Part shown: positions 8,015-17,941 of the stretch, piece by piece
Layout: every line of letters begins with the position of its first letter
How positions within the stretch are numbered: the stretch's first letter is position 1
Assembly: GCF_004345665.1 (NCBI RefSeq)
Contig: NZ_SLWR01000006.1
Location: forward strand, 275,677 to 339,676
Reading direction: 5' to 3'
From: Kribbella antiqua
GTDB taxonomy: Bacteria > Actinomycetota > Actinomycetes > Propionibacteriales > Kribbellaceae
Length of the DNA stretch: 64,000 nucleotides
The notes under the pieces: model-generated
The model's input: the letters and a program-made list of their open reading frames with translations, nothing else
Databases searched by the model: none
What the model was told of the DNA's origin: nothing
Translations under genes and position numbers: made by a program

Positions 8015-9057
8015 ATGGCATCGACCATCACGTCACCGGCGGCGGCTGACGACCGCGTCTCCACCCGATCCGTCGGCGCCCGGCTGCTGAGCCGGCCCGA
8101 GATCGGATCGCTGGTCGGCGCGGCGGTGATCCTGGTGTTCTTCCTGATCACCGCACCGCCGTTCCGGGACATCGACAACACCGGAACGATCCTGTACCAG
8201 GCCGCGCTGATCGGTGTGATGGCCGTGCCGGTTTCGCTGCTGATGATCGGCGGCGAGTTCGACCTTTCGGCCGGTGTCGCGGTGACGACCTCCGGCCTGA
8301 CCGCGGGCATCCTCGCCTACCAGCTCAGCCTCAACGTCTGGGTCGGCGTGGTGGTCGCCCTCGCGCTGTCGCTGGCGATCGGCGCGTTCAACGGCTGGCT
8401 GCTGATGCGGACAGGTCTGCCGAGCTTCCTGGTGACTCTCGGCACCTTCTTCATCCTGCAGGGCGTGAACATCGCGGTCACCCGGCTGACCTCCGGAGCG
8501 GTCGCGTCGAACTCGATCAGCGACATGGACGGGTTCGACGCGGCCAAGGCGGTGTTCGCCTCGGAGTTCACGCTGGGCGGGATCACGATCAAGATCATCA
8601 TCGTGTGGTGGATCGTGTTCGTCGCGATCGCCGCCTGGGTGCTGCTGCGGACGAAGATCGGCAACTGGATCTTCGCCGTCGGTGGTGACGCCGCGGCGGC
8701 CCGGGCGGTCGGCGTACCGGTGAAGAAGGTCAAGATCGGGCTGTTCATGACCGTTGGCTTCTTCGCCTGGTTCGCCGGCATGCAACTGCTGTTCATCCAG
8801 AACGGCGTCGTGCAGTCGGGCGAGGGTGTCGGCAAGGAGTTCCTCTACATCATCGCGGCGGTGGTCGGCGGCTGCCTGCTCACCGGCGGTTACGGCTCGG
8901 TCGTCGGCGGGGCGATCGGCGCGCTGATCTTCGGCATGGTCCAGCTCGGAGTCGTGTACGCCGGCTGGAACGCGGACTGGTTCAAGGCGTTCCTGGGCGT
9001 GATGTTGCTACTGGCAACCATCGTCAACCTGATCGTCAAGAACAAGGCGGAGGAACG

Positions 9058-9061
<4 letters not shown>
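8015..9061 (+). CDS. ABC transporter permease, RbsC/AraH family
   Basis: This 348-residue membrane protein has about nine to ten hydrophobic segments and the BPD_transp_2 pattern: GGEFDLSAGVAVTTSG (the conserved loop after an early helix), NGWLLMRTGLPSFLVTLGTFFILQGV, and GGDAAAARAVGVPVKKVK. It is the translocation subunit for the binding protein 9 bp upstream. Its stop overlaps the ATPase start (ATGA at 9058-9061). With inositol genes on both sides it is most likely the inositol permease. Confidence 0.9.
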
Positions 9062-9971
<910 letters not shown>

Positions 9972-9975
<4 letters not shown>

Positions 9976-10985
9976 CCGATCTCAGGATCGGCATCGTCGG
10001 CGTCGGAGCCATGGGCGCCGACCACGCCGAGCGCGTGGCTCGCCGTACGGCGGGTGCACGCCTGGTCGCCGTGTCCGACCCCGACACTGTCCGAGCCGAA
10101 GCACTCGCCACTGCCCTGCCCGGTGACGTGCGGATGATTGCGGATCCACTCGAGCTGATCGCGGACGGCGAGGTGGATGCGGTCATCCTCGCGTCGCCCG
10201 GGTTCGCCCACGCCGAGCAGTTGTTCGCTTGCCTCGAGCACGGCAAGCCGGTGTTGTGTGAGAAGCCGTTGACCATGGATGCCGCGTCCGCGCTCCGAGT
10301 GGTCGAAGCCGAGCACAAGGTCGGCCGGTCGCTCATCCAGGTCGGCTTCATGCGCCGCTTCGACCCCGAGTACGCCGCTCTGAAGGAGCTGCTCGCGTCC
10401 GGCGAACTCGGCCGGACCTTGATGCTCCACAACGTGCACCGGAACAAATCCGTCGCGCCGACGTTCCGCAGCGAGATGATCGTGCGCGACTCACTCGTCC
10501 ACGAGGTCGACGTCGCCCGATGGTTGTTCGACGACGAGATCACCCGGATCACCGTGCACGCGCCGAAGCCGACGAGCCTGGTCGCCGACGGCGTGCTCGA
10601 TCCACAGCTGGCCGTGTTCGAGCTGGCGAACGGCGCGATCGCCGACGTGGAGGTGTTCGTCAATTTCCAGGTCGGGTACGAGGTCCGGTGTGAGGCCGTC
10701 GCCGAACGCGGCAGCGCGACCATCGGGCTCGGGTCCGGCGTGCTGACCCGGGCTGCCGGTCAGTGGGGAGGTGCGATGCCGGCCGACTTCCGGGTCCGGT
10801 TCGAGCGCGCGTACGACATCGAGGTCCAGCGCTGGGTCGACGCCGCCGTACGCGGTGAGATCGACGGCCCGAGTGCATGGGACGGATATGCCGCGGCCGC
10901 CGTGTGCGAGGCCGGCATCGAGTCATTGACCACCGGGCGCCCGGTCGACGTCGACCTCGCCGACAAGCGACAGATCCTCGGATAG
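9972..10985 (+). CDS. iolG: myo-inositol 2-dehydrogenase (Gfo/Idh/MocA family)
   Basis: The 337-residue protein starts with a Rossmann nucleotide motif (IGIVGVGAMGADHAERV), has the CEKPLTMD motif whose Lys is catalytic in the family, and a catalytic-region segment DSLVHEVDVARWLFDDE. IolG oxidises myo-inositol to scyllo-inosose with NAD. It starts with an ATGA overlap behind GAGGAGGG. Several Gfo/Idh enzymes share this layout (scyllo-inositol dehydrogenases, for example), but its place in the operon supports IolG. Confidence 0.87.
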
Positions 10986-11000
10986 AAGTTAGGAAATATC

Positions 11001-12503
11001 GTGAGTACTGAGATCAAGCGCATCACCCACCTGGTCGGCGGCAGCTACTGGACCGGCGTCGCGGAGCGGACCAGCAAGGTCTACAACCCGGCGACCGGCG
11101 CGGTCACCGGCGAGCTGGATCTGGCCTCTGCGGCCACCGTCGACGAGGTGGTCAAGGTCGCCCACGAGGCGTCGCGCGGCTGGGCGCAGACCTCACTCAG
11201 CAAGCGGACGCAGGTGCTGTTCGCGTTCCGGGAGCTGGTAAGCCAGCGCAGGGAGCAGATCGCCGCGCTGATCACGGCCGAGCACGGCAAGGTGCTTTCG
11301 GACGCTGTCGGCGAGGTCACCCGCGGTCTGGAAGTGATCGAGTTCGCCTGCGGCATCCCGCATCTGCTCAAGGGCGGGTACAGCGAGGGCGTCTCGACCA
11401 AGGTCGACGTGTACTCGATCCGCCAGCCGCTCGGCGTCAGCGCGGTCATCTCGCCGTTCAACTTCCCGGCCATGGTGCCGATGTGGTTCGTCCCCATCGC
11501 GGTTGCCTGCGGCAACAGTGTGGTGATCAAGCCGTCCGAGAAGGACCCGTCCGCCGCCAACGCGATGGCCGAGCTGTGGAAAGAGGCCGGCCTGCCGGAC
11601 GGTGTCGTCAATGTGGTTCATGGCGACAAGGAGGCGGTCGACCGCCTGTTGGAGCACCCGGACATCAAGTCGGTCTCGTTCGTCGGTTCGACGCCGATCG
11701 CGAAGTACGTCTACGAGACCGGCACGAAGAACGGCAAGCGGGTACAGGCGCTCGGCGGCGCCAAGAACCACATGGTCGTGCTGCCCGACGCCGATCTGGA
11801 TCTGGCCGCGGACGCCGCGGTGAACGCCGGGTTCGGCTCCGCGGGTGAGCGCTGCATGGCGATCTCCGCCCTGGTCGCGGTCGAACCGATCGCCGACGAG
11901 CTGGTCGGCAAGATCAAGGAGCGGATGGCCACGCTCAGGACCGGCGACGGTACGCGCGGCTGCGACATGGGCCCGCTCGTCACGGGCGAACACCGCGACA
12001 AGGTCGCTGGGTACGTCGCGGCCGGCGTCGACGCAGGCGCCGAGCTGGTGGTGGACGGGCGCGACGGTGAGTTCGACGGCGGTGACGACGGGTTCTGGCT
12101 CGGGCCGACGCTGTTCGACAAGGTGACGCCGGAGATGTCGATCTACACCGACGAGATCTTCGGGCCGGTGCTGTCCGTCGTACGGCTTCCGTCGTACGAC
12201 GCCGCGCTCGACCTGGTGAACTCGAACCCGTACGGCAACGGCACGGCGATCTTCACCAACGACGGCGGCGCGGCGCGCCGGTTCCAGAACGAGGTGGAGG
12301 TCGGGATGGTCGGCATCAACGTCCCGATCCCGGTGCCGATGGCGTACTACTCGTTCGGCGGCTGGAAGAACTCGCTGTTCGGCGACAGCCACGCCCACGG
12401 GACCGAAGGCGTGCACTTCTTCACCCGTGGCAAGGTCGTGACCTCCCGCTGGCTGGACCCCAGCCACGGCGGCCTCAACCTGGGCTTCCCAACCCACGAC
12501 TGA
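11001..12503 (+). CDS. iolA: methylmalonate-semialdehyde dehydrogenase (CoA acylating)
   Basis: The 500-residue aldehyde dehydrogenase has the MMSDH hallmarks: SPFNFPAMVPMWFVPIAVACGN, the nucleotide-binding FVGSTPIAKYVYETG and the catalytic Cys285 in GSAGERCMAIS, ending with SFGGWKNSLFGD..GTEGVHFFTR. It converts malonate or methylmalonate semialdehyde to acetyl- or propionyl-CoA, the last iol step, and may also serve valine breakdown (mmsA). The start is GTG 11001 after AGGAA, 15 bp behind iolG. It is the last gene of the operon. Confidence 0.93.
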   Translation: MSTEIKRITHLVGGSYWTGVAERTSKVYNPATGAVTGELDLASAATVDEVVKVAHEASRGWAQTSLSKRTQVLFAFRELVSQRREQIAALITAEHGKVLSDAVGEVTRGLEVIEFACGIPHLLKGGYSEGVSTKVDVYSIRQPLGVSAVISPFNFPAMVPMWFVPIAVACGNSVVIKPSEKDPSAANAMAELWKEAGLPDGVVNVVHGDKEAVDRLLEHPDIKSVSFVGSTPIAKYVYETGTKNGKRVQALGGAKNHMVVLPDADLDLAADAAVNAGFGSAGERCMAISALVAVEPIADELVGKIKERMATLRTGDGTRGCDMGPLVTGEHRDKVAGYVAAGVDAGAELVVDGRDGEFDGGDDGFWLGPTLFDKVTPEMSIYTDEIFGPVLSVVRLPSYDAALDLVNSNPYGNGTAIFTNDGGAARRFQNEVEVGMVGINVPIPVPMAYYSFGGWKNSLFGDSHAHGTEGVHFFTRGKVVTSRWLDPSHGGLNLGFPTHD

Positions 12504-12645
12504 CCCGGGCTATTCGGGCAGCAGAGGTGTAGCGTCGAAGACAACCCCCGGGGCATGAGGAGTACCGCGGCGTACGAAGGCCGTCGGCCTGTCCGCAGTA
12601 CAGCGAGCTGGTCAAGGAACCAGCCACTCAGCCCAGGAGTGAGTC

Positions 12646-12759
12646 GTGGCGAAGAACAAGGGCGGACGCGAAGTCCGCAAGCCCAAGCAGCCCAAGAAGC
12701 CGAAGGCTGTGCCCGGCGACAGCGCCATCATCCCGCCCACAAAACAGGCGCGGAAGTAG
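12646..12759 (+). CDS. small basic protein, 37 residues
   Basis: A GTG at 12646 with the good ribosome site CCAGGAGTGAGTC opens a 37-residue frame, MAKNKGGREVRKPKQPKKPK followed by AVPGDSAIIPPTKQARK. Lys and Arg make up a third of the protein. It resembles short Lys/Pro-rich proteins of unknown function found widely in bacteria; a nucleic-acid-binding role is a guess. A 6-bp hairpin (GCTGGT/ACCAGC, 12607-12624) lies in its leader, and a strong terminator hairpin follows it, which supports a separate monocistronic unit. Confidence 0.6.
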   Translation: MAKNKGGREVRKPKQPKKPKAVPGDSAIIPPTKQARK

Positions 12760-12768
12760 CCGCCTGCT

Positions 12769-12816
12769 GCCCCGGCTCAGCGTCGTACGTCAATCGGTAC
12801 GACGGTTTGCCGGGGC
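12769..12816. terminator. bidirectional stem-loop terminator
   Basis: GCCCCGGC (12769-12776) pairs with GCCGGGGC (12809-12816), and inside it CGTCGTAC (12781-12788) pairs with GTACGACG (12797-12804). This makes a 16-bp interrupted stem between the convergent small basic gene and the lysR gene. There is no long T-run. It overlaps the last codons of lysR. Confidence 0.65.
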
Positions 12817-13695
12817 GGTGAGCGCGGTGACGAGCTCGGCGGCCCGCGAGCCGTCGAGGTGACCGTGCAGGAGCTCGGTGCGGTGGACGAGACGTGGCGC
12901 TCCGAGCGGTACGACGGCGATTCCGCTCACGCTGGTCGCGGCCGAGGCCGGGAGTACGGCGAGCCCGTGGCCGGCGGCAATCAAGGCCAGCAGGGCACGG
13001 AGGTCGGTGCCGGCGTAGTTGAAGGCCGCGCGGATCCCATCTGTCTCAGTCGCGGCACGGAGATCCGGTAGCGCCGCGGCGGTGTCGGGGGCGTCGATCC
13101 ACCGCGCGTCCACCAGGTCGTGCAGGTCGACGCGTCGGCGCCGCGCGAGTGGATGATTCGTGGACAGGGCCACCACCAGGTCTTCGTGTGCGACCGCGGT
13201 CGTCCGCAACGACCCGAGGTCGGACAAGCGCAGCGGGTCCGTCGGCGCCGCGACGCCGTCGATCAGCCCTAGCTGGAACTCACCCGCTGCCACCCCGTGC
13301 GTCACCGCCTCGCGGCCGTCGACCGTCAGCGACACTGCGGTCCCCGGACTGTTTCGCCGTACCGCGGTCAGTGCTTCCGCCAACCGGCCACCACCTGCGG
13401 CCAGTGGGGAGGCCGCGATCGTGAGCGTGCCGGGTGGCTCGCCGATGGCGCGGTGGACGTCGGCACGAGCGGCGTCGAGCCGGAGGAGGATGGCACCGGC
13501 GTGGTCGAGCAGCCGCTCGCCTGGGGGTGTCGGGGCCACCGGGCGCCGGCGGAGGAGCGTCGTACCCAGGTCGTGTTCGAGAGCGGCGATGTGCTGGGAG
13601 ACGGCCGACTGCGTGTAGCCGAGGCGGTCCGCCGCCGCGGAGAACGAGCCGCATTCGGCCACGGCGACGAAGGTGCGCAGCAGGTGTGGATCCAC
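12790..13695 (-). CDS. LysR-family transcriptional regulator
   Basis: The 301-residue protein begins with the classical N-terminal winged helix-turn-helix (MDPHLLRTFVAVAECGSFSA, then AADRLGYTQSAVSQHIAALE) and continues into a two-subdomain effector-binding region. It is divergent from the amidotransferase-like gene at 13764 with a 68-bp gap, so that gene and its own promoter are the likely targets. The gap holds an imperfect dyad around GATCAG...CTGATG. The ligand is unknown. Confidence 0.9.
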   Translation of the reverse strand: MDPHLLRTFVAVAECGSFSAAADRLGYTQSAVSQHIAALEHDLGTTLLRRRPVAPTPPGERLLDHAGAILLRLDAARADVHRAIGEPPGTLTIAASPLAAGGGRLAEALTAVRRNSPGTAVSLTVDGREAVTHGVAAGEFQLGLIDGVAAPTDPLRLSDLGSLRTTAVAHEDLVVALSTNHPLARRRRVDLHDLVDARWIDAPDTAAALPDLRAATETDGIRAAFNYAGTDLRALLALIAAGHGLAVLPASAATSVSGIAVVPLGAPRLVHRTELLHGHLDGSRAAELVTALTAPANRRTD

Positions 13696-13763
13696 GTCGA
13701 TCAGTATTGCTTATCCGCAGTGCAGAGATCATCGTTGGCGCTGATGCAGGGTCGGCGGACAGG

Positions 13764-14471
13764 ATGAACACCATGCACGCTTACGCAGGACGCATCGCGC
13801 TCGTCGGTGATCGATCGCCGCACGTTCGCTCCCATGCGCGGGTGCCGGGGCTGCTGGATCGGTTGCGGGATCGCGACCAGCTCGACCTCGACGTGTACTG
13901 GGTGCCCACCGAGGAGGTCGGCGAGTCACTCAAGGGGTTCGACGGGATCTGGTTGCTGCCCGGCAGTCCGTACCAGAGCGAAGCCGGCGCGATCACCGCG
14001 GTTCGTATCGCGCGCGAGAACGGCATCCCGTTCCTTGGTACGTGCGCCGGACTGCAGCACGCGATGCTGGAGTTCGCGCGGAACGTGTGCGGCGCGGCCG
14101 GAGTGCAGCACGGCGAGAGCAACCCGGACGCGGACGACCTGCTGATCGTTCCGCTGCAGTGCTCACTGGACGGGCACGAGGGAACGATCAACGTAGTGCC
14201 GGGTACGCGCGCCGCTGAGCTACTGGGCGTCGAGCGGTCGATGGAGCGGTACCACTGCTCCTACGGACTCGACGCCAGCCGTCTGGACCTGCTGCGCCAG
14301 CACGGCATGGTGTTCAGCGGGTACGACGACGCAGGCGATCCGCGCATCGCCGAGTTGCCCTCACACCCGTTCTACCTGGCCACACTGTTCCAGCCCGAGC
14401 TGGCAGGCGACGGCTCCCGTCCACACGCGCTGGTGGAAGCCTTCGCCCGAGCAGCAGCAAGTAAGGCCTAA
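13764..14471 (+). CDS. CTP synthase C-terminal region-related glutamine amidotransferase-like protein
   Basis: The 235-residue protein resembles the free-standing class I GATase-like family related to the CTP synthase glutaminase domain. It has IALVGDRSPHVRSHARVP, FDGIWLLPGSPYQSEAGAI and the nucleophile elbow FLGTCAGLQHAMLE. The usual catalytic His-Pro-Glu motif appears as Gln-Pro-Glu (ATLFQPELA), so glutaminase activity is doubtful. There is no synthetase domain. The start ATG 13764 has AGG just before it; a second ATG lies at 13773. It sits divergent from lysR and overlaps the convergent oxidoreductase by 4 bp. Confidence 0.75.
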   Translation: MNTMHAYAGRIALVGDRSPHVRSHARVPGLLDRLRDRDQLDLDVYWVPTEEVGESLKGFDGIWLLPGSPYQSEAGAITAVRIARENGIPFLGTCAGLQHAMLEFARNVCGAAGVQHGESNPDADDLLIVPLQCSLDGHEGTINVVPGTRAAELLGVERSMERYHCSYGLDASRLDLLRQHGMVFSGYDDAGDPRIAELPSHPFYLATLFQPELAGDGSRPHALVEAFARAAASKA

Positions 14472-15469
14472 ATCGTGGTGGTTGGGCGTGGCTCGAGGCC
14501 GGCGTCGCGGTAGCACGCGTCGATCAGCTCCATCGTCGCCAGCGCGTCGTCAGCATCCGTGAGTACAGGCGCTCCGTCGCGAACCGCGGCTGCGAAGGCG
14601 TCCAGCTGGTACGCGTACGACGTACGGGTGCCGAGGTGCTCGACCCAGGTGTCCTCCTTGGTCGTCACGATCACCCGGTCGTCGTTATGCGGCAGGACGA
14701 AGAAGGGCGCGAACGCGTCGCCCCGGGTGCCGACGACCTTCAGGCTGAAGTCAACGCTCTCCGCGGCCATGCTGGTCCGGACGGCGCCGGTCGCACCACT
14801 GGGGAACTCCAGGTCCGCATTGAGCCACTCGTCCACACCCGGCAGCCGCTTGCGCTCCCCGGCGCGTGCGTTGATCAGCTTCGGCGCACCACCGGCGTAC
14901 GGCGCAAGCATCCGCTGCGCGTGGATCGCGTAGCAGCCGACGTCCATCGCCGCACCACCGGCGAGTGACAGGGACCAGCGCGGGTCCTCGTCCGGTGGCG
15001 GGGGCATCACCATGGTCGCCTCGACGTGCTGCAGCTCGCCGAGCTCACCCTTGGCGAGCAGCTCCTGCAGCCGGCGCATCACCGGGTGGTAGGCGTAGTG
15101 GAACGCCTCCATGAACACGACGCCCTTCTCGCGCACCGCGTCCCGCACCTGCACCGCTTCCTCTGAGTTGCTGGCCGACGGCTTCTCGGTCAGCACATGC
15201 TTGCCCGCGGCAATCGCCCGAAGGTTCCACGGACCGTGCAGACCGTTGGCGAGCGGGTTGTAGATCGCCTCGATCTCGGGGTCGGCCAGGAGGTCGTCGT
15301 ACGACGCATGCACGCGTTCGACGCCGTGTTCCGCTGCGAACGCCTCGGCCCGTCCTGCATCCCGGGCGGCCACGGCGACCAGCCGGGCACCGGTCAGCTT
15401 GGCCGGTTCGACGATCGCACGACCGGCGATCCGGGCGGCTCCGAGAATCCCGATACGCAGCGGCTCCAT
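14468..15469 (-). CDS. Gfo/Idh/MocA-family NAD(P)-dependent oxidoreductase
   Basis: The 333-residue protein has a Rossmann start (RIGILGAARIAGRAI), the TEKPSASN motif with the catalytic Lys, and the C-terminal alpha/beta domain with ADLEFPSGATGAVRTSM. It is of the dihydrodiol/sugar dehydrogenase type; the substrate cannot be read from sequence. The ATG at 15469 follows GAAGGAGAAGG. It lies 174 bp downstream of the PhyH dioxygenase on the same strand, so the two may act on the same compound. Confidence 0.85.
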   Translation of the reverse strand: MEPLRIGILGAARIAGRAIVEPAKLTGARLVAVAARDAGRAEAFAAEHGVERVHASYDDLLADPEIEAIYNPLANGLHGPWNLRAIAAGKHVLTEKPSASNSEEAVQVRDAVREKGVVFMEAFHYAYHPVMRRLQELLAKGELGELQHVEATMVMPPPPDEDPRWSLSLAGGAAMDVGCYAIHAQRMLAPYAGGAPKLINARAGERKRLPGVDEWLNADLEFPSGATGAVRTSMAAESVDFSLKVVGTRGDAFAPFFVLPHNDDRVIVTTKEDTWVEHLGTRTSYAYQLDAFAAAVRDGAPVLTDADDALATMELIDACYRDAGLEPRPTTTI

Positions 15470-15643
15470 GCCTTCTCCTTCGATGGTCGGCCGTACTGGC
15501 GGCGCACGGCAGGTCGGCTGAGGGGCGCGTCCGCCGGTAAGGGTAGTCCTCGGCTCCCACGGCGAACGTGCCATCCTGCCTGACGATCGCCGGTCACCGA
15601 CAGCACCTGCCCGTGATCCGGACCAGGTTCACCGAACGTTCAT

Positions 15644-16780
15644 TCATTTGCTATCGGCACCGGTGTGCCGGCGGATGGCGTGGTCGGCGAGAGCCTGCTG
15701 GAGCCGTTCGGCCGGCCACGCCTCGGCGACGGCCTGCCGGAGCAGGTCGGCTTGGGACTGGGGTGCGAGACCACCGATCGGCTGGTCGCGGTCGAGGTTG
15801 GTCGGGAAGGCATAGCCCTCGGCGGTGGCGGCGATGACGTTGTCGACAGCGCCCTTCGGAAGGGTCAGCAGGACGGGGTAGACGGCTGTCGCCATCCGGG
15901 TTCGGTCGACGCTCTCCATCGCGCGGCCGAATGCCGACGAGATCTGCAGGAGGTTCGCCATCCGCTTGATGTCTCGGGAACGATTGCTGCCGGCTGCGTG
16001 GAAGAGCGCCGGGTTGAAGAAGACCGCATCACCCTTCTCCAGCGGAAGCTGCACGTGGTTCGCCACGAAGTACTCCGAGAACTCCGGCCGCCGGTACGCG
16101 AGATAGCCGAGTTCGTACTTCTGCGAATGCGGCAAGTACAGCGTCGGTCCGGACTCGATCGGCATGTCGCAATGCGCCACCGCTCCCTGCAGCGTCAGTA
16201 CGGACGACAGCCGGTGAACGTGAGCCGGGTAGAGCGCAGCGACTTCGTCGGACTGGAATCCGAGGTGGTAGTCGCGATGGACCGTCTGGCCCTCACCACC
16301 GGGGTTCACCACGTTCACCTGTGACGTCACCTGGTACGCCGGTCCGAGCCAGGCGACGGCGACCAAGGCGAGCAGATCGTTGGCGTAGTACGCCGCGAAC
16401 ACCTCCGGTGCTCCGATCGCCAATTTCTCCAGGGCGTTCCAGACCCGGTCGTTCGCACCCGGCTTGGCGAAGTGGTCGCCGGCCGCGGCTCCGGACCGGT
16501 GCTGCTCATCGATGAGCCGATTGAGCTCCGCTGTCGCGGCATCGACGACATTGTTGCTAAAGGCACCCTTCAGTACGACGATGCCGGGGCCGTCGGCGAA
16601 CGCGGTGGCGAACTCGGCCTGCACCGCCCGCGGATCCGCCGTACGCACCCGGCTCGCGTCGTACATCGGAACCTGCTGCTCGATGTGCTCGGCATGCGGG
16701 TAGTCGGCGGGGTCGGTCTGTTCCTTCAGATCCGTCAGCAGGTCGTCGAGTCGGACGTCGTCGGGGTTCAGCCAAGTCAT
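15644..16780 (-). CDS. phytanoyl-CoA dioxygenase (PhyH)-family protein
   Basis: The 378-residue protein has the Fe(II)/2-oxoglutarate double-stranded beta-helix signature: the HxD pair in TVHRDYHLGFQ, and the distal His and Arg in ALFHAAGSNRSRD. An oxygenase acting on a small organic substrate is expected; the substrate is unknown. ATG 16780 is chosen because of the GGAGAAGGAG ribosome site; an upstream in-frame start would add 48 residues with no similarity. It is divergent from a GntR regulator, which probably controls it. Confidence 0.8.
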   Translation of the reverse strand: MTWLNPDDVRLDDLLTDLKEQTDPADYPHAEHIEQQVPMYDASRVRTADPRAVQAEFATAFADGPGIVVLKGAFSNNVVDAATAELNRLIDEQHRSGAAAGDHFAKPGANDRVWNALEKLAIGAPEVFAAYYANDLLALVAVAWLGPAYQVTSQVNVVNPGGEGQTVHRDYHLGFQSDEVAALYPAHVHRLSSVLTLQGAVAHCDMPIESGPTLYLPHSQKYELGYLAYRRPEFSEYFVANHVQLPLEKGDAVFFNPALFHAAGSNRSRDIKRMANLLQISSAFGRAMESVDRTRMATAVYPVLLTLPKGAVDNVIAATAEGYAFPTNLDRDQPIGGLAPQSQADLLRQAVAEAWPAERLQQALADHAIRRHTGADSK

Positions 16781-17004
16781 CGGTGGCTCCTTCTCTCCTG
16801 GTGCCATCAGCCTGGTGGCTTCCTGACGGGTTTGGAATCCCCTGAATCCGTCAAAACCCGACAGGCCCTGCGCTGTCCGCGCGGCGCTCGAGGCTGCGCA
16901 AGGCCGTATAACCTGCCCAATCACCTGACGTGAGTAATCGAAGCGATCTGATCAAATCGGGTCGGTGGGTCGACTGAGAGAGGCAGAGGCTTCAGGATGT
17001 GCCC

Positions 17005-17748
17005 ATGAGTACCGTGCAGGTCCAGGTGGATCGGAGTAGTCGGACGCCGTTGCATGTGCAGTTGGCGCAGCAGCTGGAGGCGGCGATTCAGGGTGGGGAG
17101 TTGCCGGTCGGGTCGCGGCTGAGCAACGAGGTGGACCTGGCGGAGGCGTACGGGCTGAGCCGGCCGACAGTGCGGCAGGCGATCGCACGGCTGGTCGACC
17201 AGGGACTGCTGGTGCGCAAGCGCGGCGTCGGCACGCAGGTAGTAGGCAACTCCGGGCAGGTACGGCGCTCGCTAGAGCTCACCAGCCTGTACGACGACCT
17301 GGCCGCGGCTCACCGCAAGCCAGAGACCGAGGTACTGCGGTTCGGCATCACACCGGCTACTGCGGAGGTGGCTACTGCGCTTCAGTGCGAGCAAGGAGAC
17401 CGCGTGCTGCGGCTGGAGCGCCTACGGCGTGCGGACGGCGAGCCGCTTGCCTTGATGCGCAACTGGTTACCACCCGACCTCCTGGAGACCGACCCGACCA
17501 CACTGGCCGATCGAGGGCTGTACGAGCTCCTGCGAGCAGAGGGCGTGCGACTGAAGGTGGCGCACCAGACCATCTCCGCCGTACCGGCCACGCTGGAGCA
17601 GGCTCGGCTGCTGTCCGAGGAGCCGGGCAGCCCGCTGCTGGCGACCACTCGGATCACGTACGACGACCACGGGCAGCCTGTCGAGTACGGCTCCCACCTG
17701 TACCGGGCGAGCCGGTACTCGTTCGAACACACTCTCGTGCACCGCTGA
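17005..17748 (+). CDS. GntR/HutC-family transcriptional regulator
   Basis: The 247-residue protein has an N-terminal GntR winged helix (TPLHVQLAQQLEAAIQGGEL, then SRLSNEVDLAEAYGLSRPTVRQAI) and a C-terminal UTRA effector domain (about residues 95-240). ATG 17005 sits 7 nt behind AGGA; the GTG at 16999 is an alternative two codons upstream. It is divergent from the PhyH gene across 224 bp, where an inverted repeat CGGGTTT/AAACCCG (16827-16833, 16854-16860) is a candidate operator. A clear terminator follows it. Confidence 0.9.
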   Translation: MSTVQVQVDRSSRTPLHVQLAQQLEAAIQGGELPVGSRLSNEVDLAEAYGLSRPTVRQAIARLVDQGLLVRKRGVGTQVVGNSGQVRRSLELTSLYDDLAAAHRKPETEVLRFGITPATAEVATALQCEQGDRVLRLERLRRADGEPLALMRNWLPPDLLETDPTTLADRGLYELLRAEGVRLKVAHQTISAVPATLEQARLLSEEPGSPLLATTRITYDDHGQPVEYGSHLYRASRYSFEHTLVHR

Positions 17749-17756
17749 GCCGCCGG

Positions 17757-17779
17757 ATTGCCACAAGAGTGGCAATTTT
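17757..17779 (+). terminator. rho-independent terminator after gntR
   Basis: ATTGCCAC (17757-17764) and GTGGCAAT (17769-17776) form a perfect 8-bp stem with a 4-nt loop followed by TTTT. It starts 9 bp after the gntR stop codon. This is one of the few classical terminators with a U-tract in the window. Confidence 0.8.
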
Positions 17780-17905
17780 CTGGACCTCTGGGTGAGGTGA
17801 TCGGTACCGTCGGTGAGCCTTTCGCCTGTCAGGGTTATCCACAGGTGATCTGAACCAGGTGGCGAAGCGGACCCTGTGGTTGAAAGGATGGTCGCGCATG
17901 GTGAC

Positions 17906-17924
17906 CGTCTGGTCGCCAGACGGA
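17906..17924 (+). promoter_or_regulatory. hairpin in the leader of the tad operon
   Basis: CCGTCTGG and CCAGACGG form a perfect 8-bp stem around TCG, ending 17 bp before the tadA start codon. A hairpin this close to the ribosome site could limit initiation, or the palindrome could be a repressor site. Nothing in the sequence decides between these. Confidence 0.35.
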
Positions 17925-17941
17925 CACACACGGGGAGACCG

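Noticed and set aside
17835..17843. Perfect DnaA box TTATCCACA as an origin element
   Set aside because: It is single, and no dnaA, dnaN or box cluster is near.
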